This document shows, one piece after another, positions 1 to 5,923 of a DNA stretch of 6,006 bases (position 1 is the stretch's first letter; every line of letters begins with the position of its first letter). Made by a program: the position numbers and the translations under genes. The DNA is from UBA1351 sp964563505 (GTDB taxonomy: Bacteria > Bacillota > Clostridia > Lachnospirales > Vallitaleaceae). The notes beneath the pieces are model-generated. The model saw only the letters and a program-made list of their open reading frames with translations, made no database searches and was not told the DNA's origin. The stretch lies in the NCBI GenBank assembly GCA_964563505.1, contig CAZLXW010000125.1:1-6006 (forward strand). Reading direction: 5' to 3'.

Positions 1-1265
1 TTTTCAAGTGCCTGAGTTCTTTGGGCAACCTTATCTTCTAAAGTCTCCATTTGATAACTAATGGTATCAGCCATTTGATTGAAGCCTTCAGCTAATCGGC
101 CAATTTCATCATCTTGATTCAGTTTAACTCTTAATGCATGGTTTCCTTCAGAATAAGCTTGTGTTATATTGGTAAGTTCAATGATTGGTTGAAGTATTTT
201 TTCATTGCGTTTATTCCATGTATAACTAGAAAACAAAGCAAGCAATAAGATGAGAATTAGAGCGACAAAAATTGTCGTGTAATATGTCGATATAATAGGA
301 TGAGAAGGTAGCTCAATAATAATCAACCAATCAAGCCCATAGGAAGAGTAAGGAACAATACGTAAAAAGGTTCGTTGCAACCAATAGCTTGAGGTGTAAT
401 TGGTTTGACCACTTTCCTTATAGTGTTCAAGAGCATCAAGAGCATCTTGGCTGGCAAGGTTAGAAAAAGGTATGCGTTCAAAGGTGTCTTCTGAATTTTT
501 GAAATTGGACGCGCCTAAAGAATTGGCAACAACGTATTCCGAGTCAGATTCAATAATATAGCTTTCGCCCTCATAATTTGAAGCATAGGAAGCCATTTGC
601 TCGCTTAAACGGTTTAGGGTAAGATGCGCCCCAAGGACTCCGATTAATTCGTTTTCATCATTTGTCGAAGGGGCAGAGATGGAAAGCGCCAAATCATCCA
701 TAACAAAGTGCTTATATATGGGAGAAAAAACGAGGGTGTCTTGTGAAAGAGCTTCAGTGTACCATGGGCGTGTTCGGGGATCAAAGACCGGATTTTTAAG
801 GACTTCAGTTGCCATATTGGATGTATCATCAATCGCATAATATACAGAATGGAAATCAGTCGATGGATCGGCTAGCATAATCTCAAAAGAGTCATTCATA
901 CTACGGCGTGCACCATAATAATATCCGTCAGTCGTGCCTAAAGAATAACTATATATATGACTGGGCGCATTCTTGAGTACGCTGACAAAATATGGATTTC
1001 GACTTTCAGGCACACTCATGTCGACACTACCTGTTTTTAGAAGATCTTGGCCAAATGAAATAATATGAATTGGACTTGCAAGGACATCTTCTACATCGTT
1101 TAATAAATATGTTTGAGCTTCCTGTTGGAGCGTATCCAGTAGACGATTGTTAGAAACCATCCAAGCAAAGAGCAAGACGGAACTGACAATAATCAAGGTT
1201 GCAAGTGAAAGAATTAAATACGATATATTTAAAGTTTTTATAATGGACTGTGTTTTATGTTTCAT
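1..1265 (-). CDS. Membrane sensor with dCache and HAMP domains (5' part; output domain cut off)
   Basis: The reading frame is open for 421 codons from an ATG at 1265-1263 to the window edge and has no stop, so the C-terminal output domain is missing. The start is set by GAGGGGTG about 7 nt upstream. Residues 1-15 are basic and cytoplasmic; TM1 is about 16-38; an extracellular dCache-type sensor spans about 40-320, with the hallmark DPRTRPWY at 162-169 and YIIESDSEYVVAN at 236-248 in the second lobe; TM2 is about 325-347; HAMP is about 350-402 with DDEIGRLAEGFNQMAD at 385-400. It ends in the coiled-coil linker LEDKVAQRTQALE. That linker normally leads into HisKA or GGDEF domains, so the protein is a histidine kinase or diguanylate cyclase rather than a chemoreceptor. 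The ligand is unknown. It lies downstream of the AraC gene on the same strand, 92 bp away, with its own candidate promoter, so a link to xyloside sensing is possible but unproven. Confidence 0.85.
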   Translation of the reverse strand, partial: MKHKTQSIIKTLNISYLILSLATLIIVSSVLLFAWMVSNNRLLDTLQQEAQTYLLNDVEDVLASPIHIISFGQDLLKTGSVDMSVPESRNPYFVSVLKNAPSHIYSYSLGTTDGYYYGARRSMNDSFEIMLADPSTDFHSVYYAIDDTSNMATEVLKNPVFDPRTRPWYTEALSQDTLVFSPIYKHFVMDDLALSISAPSTNDENELIGVLGAHLTLNRLSEQMASYASNYEGESYIIESDSEYVVANSLGASNFKNSEDTFERIPFSNLASQDALDALEHYKESGQTNYTSSYWLQRTFLRIVPYSSYGLDWLIIIELPSHPIISTYYTTIFVALILILLLALFSSYTWNKRNEKILQPIIELTNITQAYSEGNHALRVKLNQDDEIGRLAEGFNQMADTISYQMETLEDKVAQRTQALE

Positions 1266-1306
1266 ACGAGTCACCCCTCTGTGCGTAAAAACAATAGTTA
1301 CTATAT

Positions 1307-1335
1307 ATTATACGCTAATCCTAAAAAAAATTCTA
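1307..1335 (-). promoter_or_regulatory. Candidate sigma-A promoter of the sensor gene
   Basis: On the minus strand a perfect TATAAT (1312-1307) lies 17 bp from TAGAAT (1335-1330), a 3/6 match to the -35 consensus. The predicted start of transcription is near 1300, giving a leader of about 35 nt before the ATG. An 11-bp palindrome, ATAGT-T-ACTAT (1294-1304), sits at the predicted start site and could be an operator or chance in AT-rich DNA. This suggests the sensor is expressed independently of the AraC gene upstream. Confidence 0.4.
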
Positions 1336-1357
1336 TAATTTACGGATAAATAATGAT

Positions 1358-2248
1358 TTAGTGCTTCCAGAAGCGTTTTCGATATTGGGTTGGAGTACAC
1401 TCAAGGTGTTCTAAAAAGGAACGATTATAATAACTTACGTTGTTAAAACCAACATCAGAAGAAATATGAGCAATACGAAGATTTGTGTTAACTAATAGCT
1501 CGCAGCTTTTTAATATTCGGTAGCGGTTCACATAAGCAATGGGTGTCATTCCGATGACCTCTTTGAAGACACGACAAAACTGGCCTTCGCTTAAAGAAAT
1601 TAATCCGGACAAAGTATTTAAATCGATTTCTTCAGCATAATGTCGGCTGATGTATTCTTTAATCGGGGCCATACGTTCATGTTGATAGGTGGTCGCGGAT
1701 AGGTTCTCTTCTGTATTTTTGGCAAGAGAAAAGAATTCATGCCAAAGTTCAATAAACTTAGCTTTTAGAAGAAGTTCCTTCTGACTAAGTTCTTCTTCGG
1801 GTAGCGTTATAATTGAGGTTATTAGGCTTAGCATCTTCCTATGCTCAGGAGTCGTGCCATTAATGTGGACCGGAAAAAGTATCGATGCAGTAAGGACCGG
1901 ATAGATATATTTTGAATAAAGCATACGATTCATCACATCATCAAAGAGATTGGGATGAAATACGATGGCTGAAAAATCACAAATTTTCCCCTGATATGGC
2001 TTGGCGGAATGTAGCTGTCGAGAGTTCACAAAAACGCATTCCCCTTTTTTTACAAGGTGGGTCTCATGCTCAATGGTAAATAAAGCGGCACCTTGATGAA
2101 TATAGAAAATCTCAAATTCTTCGTGCCAATGGAGGTAGAAGAATGGATCCTGTTCAGGCGTCATCGTTAAATGATGCAGACCGACCGGAAGTTCAGAGGT
2201 TCCGTGTTTTGCTTGTTCCTTATAGTGCAAATTATATAATGGGCTCAT
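1358..2248 (-). CDS. AraC-family transcriptional regulator with cupin sensor domain
   Basis: A 296-residue DNA-binding regulator, a typical length for this family. The N-terminal half is a cupin sugar-binding domain: HWHEEFEIFYIHQG at 40-53, then GECVFVNSRQLHSAKP at 69-84, where H40, H42, E46 and H80 sit at the usual cupin positions. The last 101 residues (about 196-296) are the double helix-turn-helix: a first helix pair around LNTLSGLISLSEGQFCRVFKE and a second around IAHISSDVGFNNVSYYNRSFLE, followed by the canonical TPTQYRKRF ending. I chose the ATG at 2248 because AGGAG (2262-2258) is 9 nt away; the ATG at 2254 is only 3 nt from it, and a further upstream ATG at 2293 has no support. It is divergent from the alpha-xylosidase with 166 bp between the starts, the classic layout of a local sugar-responsive activator, so it probably controls that gene and perhaps itself. 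The inducer cannot be read from sequence; xylose, isoprimeverose or another xyloside are reasonable guesses. Confidence 0.9.
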   Translation of the reverse strand: MSPLYNLHYKEQAKHGTSELPVGLHHLTMTPEQDPFFYLHWHEEFEIFYIHQGAALFTIEHETHLVKKGECVFVNSRQLHSAKPYQGKICDFSAIVFHPNLFDDVMNRMLYSKYIYPVLTASILFPVHINGTTPEHRKMLSLITSIITLPEEELSQKELLLKAKFIELWHEFFSLAKNTEENLSATTYQHERMAPIKEYISRHYAEEIDLNTLSGLISLSEGQFCRVFKEVIGMTPIAYVNRYRILKSCELLVNTNLRIAHISSDVGFNNVSYYNRSFLEHLECTPTQYRKRFWKH

Positions 2249-2257
2249 ATGCATTTT

Positions 2258-2262
2258 CTCCT
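2258..2262 (-). promoter_or_regulatory. Ribosome binding site that decides the AraC start
   Basis: AGGAG on the minus strand. Spacing is 3 nt to the ATG at 2254 and 9 nt to the ATG at 2248, which favours the latter and removes 15 residues from the longest possible reading frame. Confidence 0.65.
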
Positions 2263-2283
2263 GTATCAATATGCTAAATGTCA

Positions 2284-2318
2284 AAAACATCAAAATAGTG
2301 TTAGAATATACATGTTTT
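2284..2318. promoter_or_regulatory. Candidate regulator-binding inverted repeat in the divergent control region
   Basis: AAAACAT (2284-2290) and its reverse complement ATGTTTT (2312-2318) are separated by 21 bp, 28 bp centre to centre. The right arm overlaps a palindromic ACATGT (2310-2315). The site ends about 28 bp upstream of the -10 box of the xylosidase gene, a place where an AraC-type activator would be expected to bind. The arms are only 7 bp and AT-rich, so chance is a real alternative. Confidence 0.25.
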
Positions 2319-2345
2319 GTTCTAGAAAAGATGACTTTGCATCAG

Positions 2346-2351
2346 TATAAT
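2346..2351 (+). promoter_or_regulatory. Candidate -10 box of the alpha-xylosidase gene, without a -35
   Basis: A perfect TATAAT. At spacings of 16, 17 or 18 bp the upstream hexamers (within 2322-2329) do not resemble TTGACA, as expected for a promoter that needs an activator. The predicted transcription start is near 2358, giving a leader of about 57 nt. A second AT-rich hexamer TATAAA (2357-2362) lies 11 bp on, and AGTATAA occurs at both 2344-2350 and 2355-2361, one helical turn apart. Confidence 0.4.
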
Positions 2352-2386
2352 AGTAGTATAAAGTATCAATCGTTAAATGTAAAGTT

Positions 2387-2400
2387 AGCAAACGCTTATA
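2387..2400 (+). promoter_or_regulatory. Candidate catabolite-responsive element (cre) in the alpha-xylosidase leader
   Basis: The 14-mer AGCAAACGCTTATA matches 11 of 14 positions of the Bacillus consensus TGWAARCGYTWNCW, with the central AARCGYT fully matched. It lies between the predicted transcription start and the ribosome binding site, where bound CcpA would block elongation. Mismatches are at positions 1, 3 and 13. Catabolite repression of a xyloside hydrolase makes biological sense, but a single site of this quality can arise by chance. Confidence 0.4.
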
Positions 2401-2404
2401 GAAA

Positions 2405-2409
2405 GGGAG
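2405..2409 (+). promoter_or_regulatory. Ribosome binding site of the alpha-xylosidase gene
   Basis: GGGAG (within AAAGGGAG, 2402-2409) lies 5 nt before the ATG at 2415. This sets the start: the in-frame ATG at 2271 would add 48 residues with no family similarity and would run through the control region. Confidence 0.8.
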
Positions 2410-2414
2410 AAAAT

Positions 2415-4709
2415 ATGAAATTTACAGAAGGATATTGGTTAGCAAGTGAACGTGCAAATCCCATTTACGCCTCAGATGCTTATGCAGTAGAAGCTATTGA
2501 GAACGGTATGCGTGTTGTAGCACCGGGAAAAAAGATACAACATCGTGGGGATACCTTAAATCAACCGACAATTACAATTGAGTTTACAAGTGTTGCACAT
2601 AACGTTGTCCATGTGCGAGCTTATCATTATGAAGCATATGCCCATCTTGATCCGCGCTTTGAAAGGGAAGAAAAACCGGATGAAGTGGAGATAACGATTA
2701 CAGATGAAGAAGCTGTCATGGTTGCCGGTGATGTAACCGTCCGTGTGAACCGAGAAGCTTGGGGATATCAATTTGAGGCAGATGGAAAAGTGATTACATC
2801 TTGTGGCTTTAGAAATCTAGCCCACATGCAATATGATCGCCAGCTTTCGACAATGAATCCACAAGATAATTACTTGGCAGCTAACTATCAGCCATATATG
2901 GTCAATGAATTGTCCCTACAACCCGGGGAATGTGTCTATGGATTAGGTGAGCGTTTTTCTGCCTTTGTTAAAAATGGTCAGTCTGTGGATACCTGGAATG
3001 AAGATGGCGGAACATCGTCTCAAATCGCATACAAATCGATACCTTTTTATTTGACCAACAAAGGGTATGGTATCTTCGTGGATCATTCAGATAATGTATC
3101 CTTTGAAGTTGCCAGTGAAAAAGTAGAGTATGTTGGTTTTTCAGTTCCCGGAGAAGAGATTCGTTATGACTTTATTTATGGGCCAACACCAAAAGAAGTC
3201 TTATCCGGATATACAGCCTTAACCGGCCGACCGGCATTACCTCCGGCGTGGTCGTTTGGTCTTTGGTTATCAACGTCTTTTACAACAAATTACGATGAAG
3301 AAACAACGAGCTCATTTATTGATGGGATGGCAGAGCGTGATATACCGGTGAGTGTTTTCCATTTTGATTGTTTTTGGATGAAAGAATTCCAATGGTGTGA
3401 CTTTGAATGGGATGAACGTGTATTCCCAGATGTTCCCGGTATGTTGAAACGCTATAAAGAAAAAGGGTTAAAAATTGACCTATGGATTAATCCATATATT
3501 GCCCAAGGAACAGAATTTTTTAGAGAAGGTGTGAAAAACGGATATTTCCTTCAACGTCAAGATGGAAGAGGTCCAAAGCAAGTCGATATGTGGCAAACCG
3601 GTATGGCCTTAGTTGACTTTACCAATCCGGAGGCGAGTCAATGGTATCGTAATAAACTAAAAACACTTTTAGATATGGGGGTTGATTGTTTTAAAACGGA
3701 TTTTGGTGAAAGAATTCCGATTGATGTCACTTATTATGATGGTTCAAACCCAAAAGCCATGCATAATTATTATACCTATCTCTATAATAAATGTGTTTTT
3801 GAATTACTTGAAGAAGAAAGAGGCGACCATGAAGCTGTTCTTTTTGCTAGAAGTGCAACCGCAGGGTGTCAAAAGTTTCCGGTTCATTGGGGTGGTGACT
3901 GTTCAGCCAATTATCCATCCATGGCAGAAACATTACGTGGCGGGCTATCCTTTGCCTTATCCGGATTCTCATTTTGGTCTCATGACATTTCTGGCTTTGA
4001 GCATACAGCAACACCGGATGTATATAAACGTTGGGTTGCCTTTGGTATGTTAAGTACTCACAGTCGCCTTCATGGTTCAACTAGCTATCGAGTACCTTGG
4101 TTATTTGATGATGAAGCCAATGACGTGGTGCGATTCTTTACAAAACTTAAGTGCCGCCTCATGCCCTATATTTTTGCAGAGGCCATCGATGCAACAATGA
4201 CTGGGGTTTCGGTAATGCGACCCATGATCTTAGAATTCCCGGAGGATATGGCATCCAATTATCTGGACATGCAGTATATGCTAGGAGGACGTGTACTTGT
4301 TGCTCCCATCTTCAACGAAGCAGGCAAGGCGGACTACTATCTTCCCGAAGGGAAGTGGACCCATATGCTGAGTGATAAGGTATATGATGGCGGACGCTAC
4401 TACACGGATACATATGATTATTTTTCACTGCCGCTTTTTGTACGTGAAAACTCAATTATTGCATTGGGAAGCAATGAAGAACGTCCAGACTATGCCTATG
4501 AAGAGGATATTGAACTTCATATTTATAGTTTAGAGGAAGGCCAGGTTGCAAGTTGCAAGATCCCAAATGTAGACGGTGAGATTGTCGGTGAAGTTAGAGC
4601 CATGATTAAAGAAGAACGTGTAATTGTTGAAGTGAATGCAGCTATTCATGTCAAAGATGTTCAGTGTCATAACATGACTATTGACAAGGTTGAGTTGCAA
4701 GAAAAATAA
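2415..4709 (+). CDS. yicI: GH31 alpha-xylosidase, YicI type
   Basis: A 764-residue cytoplasmic glycoside hydrolase of family GH31 (E. coli YicI is 772). It should release alpha-D-xylose from the non-reducing end of xyloglucan-derived oligosaccharides such as isoprimeverose. No signal peptide is visible. An N-terminal beta-sandwich (about 1-245, with GECVYGLGERF near 176-186) is followed by the catalytic barrel (about 260-600) and C-terminal beta domains. The nucleophile is D429 in FKTDFGERIP and the acid/base is D495 in HWGGD, both exactly 13 residues on from D416 and D482 of YicI. Residues I recall as shaping the xyloside pocket of YicI are all present: F289 (SFTTNYD), D318-C319-F320 (HFDCFWM), W327, W357 (LWINPYIAQ) and K427. 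Further YicI blocks are present, such as ARSATAGCQKFPVHWGGD, SFWSHDISGFE and SRLHGSTSYRVPW. This points to an alpha-xylosidase rather than an alpha-glucosidase. The C-terminus looks somewhat shorter than YicI. It is transcribed alone: divergent AraC regulator before, terminator directly after. Confidence 0.95.
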   Translation: MKFTEGYWLASERANPIYASDAYAVEAIENGMRVVAPGKKIQHRGDTLNQPTITIEFTSVAHNVVHVRAYHYEAYAHLDPRFEREEKPDEVEITITDEEAVMVAGDVTVRVNREAWGYQFEADGKVITSCGFRNLAHMQYDRQLSTMNPQDNYLAANYQPYMVNELSLQPGECVYGLGERFSAFVKNGQSVDTWNEDGGTSSQIAYKSIPFYLTNKGYGIFVDHSDNVSFEVASEKVEYVGFSVPGEEIRYDFIYGPTPKEVLSGYTALTGRPALPPAWSFGLWLSTSFTTNYDEETTSSFIDGMAERDIPVSVFHFDCFWMKEFQWCDFEWDERVFPDVPGMLKRYKEKGLKIDLWINPYIAQGTEFFREGVKNGYFLQRQDGRGPKQVDMWQTGMALVDFTNPEASQWYRNKLKTLLDMGVDCFKTDFGERIPIDVTYYDGSNPKAMHNYYTYLYNKCVFELLEEERGDHEAVLFARSATAGCQKFPVHWGGDCSANYPSMAETLRGGLSFALSGFSFWSHDISGFEHTATPDVYKRWVAFGMLSTHSRLHGSTSYRVPWLFDDEANDVVRFFTKLKCRLMPYIFAEAIDATMTGVSVMRPMILEFPEDMASNYLDMQYMLGGRVLVAPIFNEAGKADYYLPEGKWTHMLSDKVYDGGRYYTDTYDYFSLPLFVRENSIIALGSNEERPDYAYEEDIELHIYSLEEGQVASCKIPNVDGEIVGEVRAMIKEERVIVEVNAAIHVKDVQCHNMTIDKVELQEK

Positions 4710-4714
4710 AGTTG

Positions 4715-4759
4715 ACAAGGAATTACCAGACAGTTGTCTTGTAATTCCTTGTTTTTTTT
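4715..4759 (+). terminator. Strong intrinsic terminator after the alpha-xylosidase gene
   Basis: A perfect 12-bp stem, ACAAGGAATTAC (4715-4726) pairing with GTAATTCCTTGT (4741-4752), continues inward across one C/T mismatch into AGAC/GTCT (4728-4731 and 4736-4739) with the tetraloop AGTT. Eight T residues (4752-4759) follow. It starts 5 nt after the stop codon. No matching A-run flanks the left arm, so it should work only on the plus strand. It isolates the xylosidase transcript from the HPP gene. Confidence 0.93.
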
Positions 4760-4783
4760 CTGTTAAATTTTATAAGAACACGC

Positions 4784-4789
4784 TATAAT
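4784..4789 (+). promoter_or_regulatory. Candidate -10 box of the HPP gene
   Basis: A perfect TATAAT just after the terminator. The best -35 at 16-17 bp is poor (GTTAAA, 4762-4767, 3/6). The predicted start site near 4796 falls on the first in-frame ATG, which argues that translation begins further downstream. Confidence 0.45.
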
Positions 4790-4826
4790 AAGAATATGTC
4801 ACCTAGAATTGGACAAAAAACTAAGC

Positions 4827-4830
4827 GGAG
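4827..4830 (+). promoter_or_regulatory. Ribosome binding site that decides the HPP start
   Basis: GGAG is 4 nt from the ATG at 4835 and 7 nt from the ATG at 4838. The upstream in-frame ATG at 4796 has no comparable site. Confidence 0.6.
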
Positions 4831-4837
4831 AAAAATG

Positions 4838-5311
4838 ATGATTGATTCAAAATTTAGCGGAAACAAAGGGAAATATATTCTTCAATGTATTATGGCAACA
4901 ATGGTGATTGCTATGAGTTTATTTTTACTGGATATTGTATTTGATATAGCGATTGTCTCATCATTGGGATCGACATCGTTTGTTGTCTTTGCAATGCCAC
5001 ATAAAAAAACAGCAAGTAATCGGGTCATATTAATAGGAATAACCATTGGAATTTTTGTTGGAGGCATATGTTATTGGATAGGAAATGGATTGCCATATGT
5101 TCCTTATGTTATGGTGACAGCCGTATCGGTAGGTCTTTGTCTTTTCCTGATGACATTGTTGCAAGCGGAACACCCGCCGGCAGCAGGAATTGCTTTGGGT
5201 TTTGTGCTTGAAGGTTTTAGTATTTATACTATACTGGTGGTTTATTTTGTCGTTGCGATTTTATTGATTATGCGTCGCGTGCTAAAACCATGGTTAATTG
5301 ACTTAACCTAA
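4838..5311 (+). CDS. HPP-family integral membrane protein
   Basis: A 157-residue, very hydrophobic protein with about five membrane segments (roughly 13-35, 37-53, 62-81, 87-108 and 128-147). It carries both family signatures: GSTSFVVFAMP at 44-54, followed by a short basic loop (HKK), and EHPPAAGIALG at 111-121, which contains the His-Pro-Pro motif that names the family. The last residues (RRVLKPW) are basic and probably cytoplasmic. Plant and cyanobacterial members of the HPP family have been linked to nitrite transport; whether this holds for short Firmicute members is unknown, so I do not assign a substrate. Length is normal for a single-domain member, with no CBS domains fused. I chose the start at 4838 for its ribosome binding site; 4835 is nearly as good and 4796 would give 171 residues. 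The HD-domain gene follows 41 bp on, without a visible terminator, so the two may be co-transcribed. Confidence 0.88.
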   Translation: MIDSKFSGNKGKYILQCIMATMVIAMSLFLLDIVFDIAIVSSLGSTSFVVFAMPHKKTASNRVILIGITIGIFVGGICYWIGNGLPYVPYVMVTAVSVGLCLFLMTLLQAEHPPAAGIALGFVLEGFSIYTILVVYFVVAILLIMRRVLKPWLIDLT

Positions 5312-5337
5312 CGAAACTTATACACATTTATATACAT

Positions 5338-5346
5338 AAAGGAGAG
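5338..5346 (+). promoter_or_regulatory. Ribosome binding site of the HD gene (GTG start)
   Basis: AAAGGAGAG, an extended anti-16S match, lies 6 nt before the GTG at 5353. It compensates for the weak start codon and supports that choice; no in-frame ATG lies near. Confidence 0.8.
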
Positions 5347-5352
5347 ATTATT

Positions 5353-5922
5353 GTGGATATTACAAGAGAACAAGCATGGAATTTATTTACAGAATACACA
5401 GAAACAGAAGCTTTACAAAGGCATGGATTGGCTGTTGAAGCTGTGATGCGCCACTTCGCCGAAAAAGAAGAAGAAGATGTTGAAAAATGGGGAAACATTG
5501 GATTGTTACATGATTTAGACTATGAAAAGTATCCTGAAGTACATTGTGTAAAGGTTGTTGAGATTCTTCGAAAAGAGAATTATCCTGAAGAATATATTCA
5601 TGCCATTTGTAGCCATGGATATGGTATATGCTCAGAAGTTAAACCTGAGCATAAAATGGAAAAAATCCTCTACACTATAGATGAATTGACCGGATTAATT
5701 AATGCGACATGTTTGATGCGTCCGTCAAAAAGTATTCTTGACTTGAAAGTTAAGTCGGTTAAGAAGAAATTCAAGACATCTTCTTTTGCATCCGGCGTAA
5801 ATCGTGAAGTGATTTTAGATGGTTGTGAATTATTAGGACTAGAGCTTGATGAAGTCATCCAAGAGACCATTATTGGCATGCAAAAAGAAGCCGAGGCTAT
5901 TGGCCTAAAAGGTGAGCTTTAG
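5353..5922 (+). CDS. HD-domain (HDIG-type) metal-dependent phosphohydrolase
   Basis: A 189-residue soluble protein read from a GTG start. The metal-binding HD signature is complete: H24 (QRHGLAVEAVM), H53-D54 in GLLHDLDYEKYPE, candidate helper histidines H83 and H88 (HAICSHGYG), and D110 in YTIDELTGL. The lysine-rich segment LKVKSVKKKFK (about 136-146), followed by SSFASGVNREVI, resembles a stand-alone group of HDIG proteins that I recall as common in Firmicutes and annotated only as 'HD domain-containing protein'. Such enzymes hydrolyse phosphomonoesters or phosphodiesters of nucleotides; the substrate here is not known. There is no signalling or nucleotide-synthesis domain attached, so a cyclic-di-GMP role (HD-GYP) is unlikely. 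It sits 41 bp after the HPP gene on the same strand, and its stop is 1 nt from the stop of the convergent gene. Confidence 0.9.
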   Translation: MDITREQAWNLFTEYTETEALQRHGLAVEAVMRHFAEKEEEDVEKWGNIGLLHDLDYEKYPEVHCVKVVEILRKENYPEEYIHAICSHGYGICSEVKPEHKMEKILYTIDELTGLINATCLMRPSKSILDLKVKSVKKKFKTSSFASGVNREVILDGCELLGLELDEVIQETIIGMQKEAEAIGLKGEL

Positions 5923-5923
5923 G

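Noticed and set aside
1147..1338. Plus-strand frame opposite the start of the sensor gene
   Set aside because: It lies antisense to the first transmembrane segment of the sensor, whose own start and ribosome binding site are clear; its hydrophobicity mirrors the opposite strand.
1323..1341. Possible terminator between the AraC and sensor genes (minus strand AAATT-ATAG-AATTT followed by T residues)
   Set aside because: The stem is 5 bp of A/T pairs only and overlaps the candidate -35 of the sensor gene; it is too weak to call.
2279..2284. Perfect TTGACA on the minus strand before the AraC gene
   Set aside because: A -10 at the proper distance would fall on the AraC ribosome binding site and does not match TATAAT, so it cannot be that gene's promoter as it stands.
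2271..2414. 48-codon upstream extension of the alpha-xylosidase reading frame
   Set aside because: It crosses the divergent control region and predicted promoter, has no ribosome binding site, and the sequence is unlike the family, whereas MKFTEGYWL at 2415 matches the YicI-type N-terminus.
3682..4375. Further reading frames of 74-123 codons within the alpha-xylosidase gene on both strands
   Set aside because: They are shadows in other frames of a strongly conserved enzyme, lack ribosome binding sites and resemble no family.
4681..4720. Direct repeat TTGACAAGG at 4681-4689 and 4712-4720
   Set aside because: One copy is coding and the other is part of the terminator arm. Although TTGACA resembles a -35, no -10 follows at 16-18 bp. 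Probably chance.
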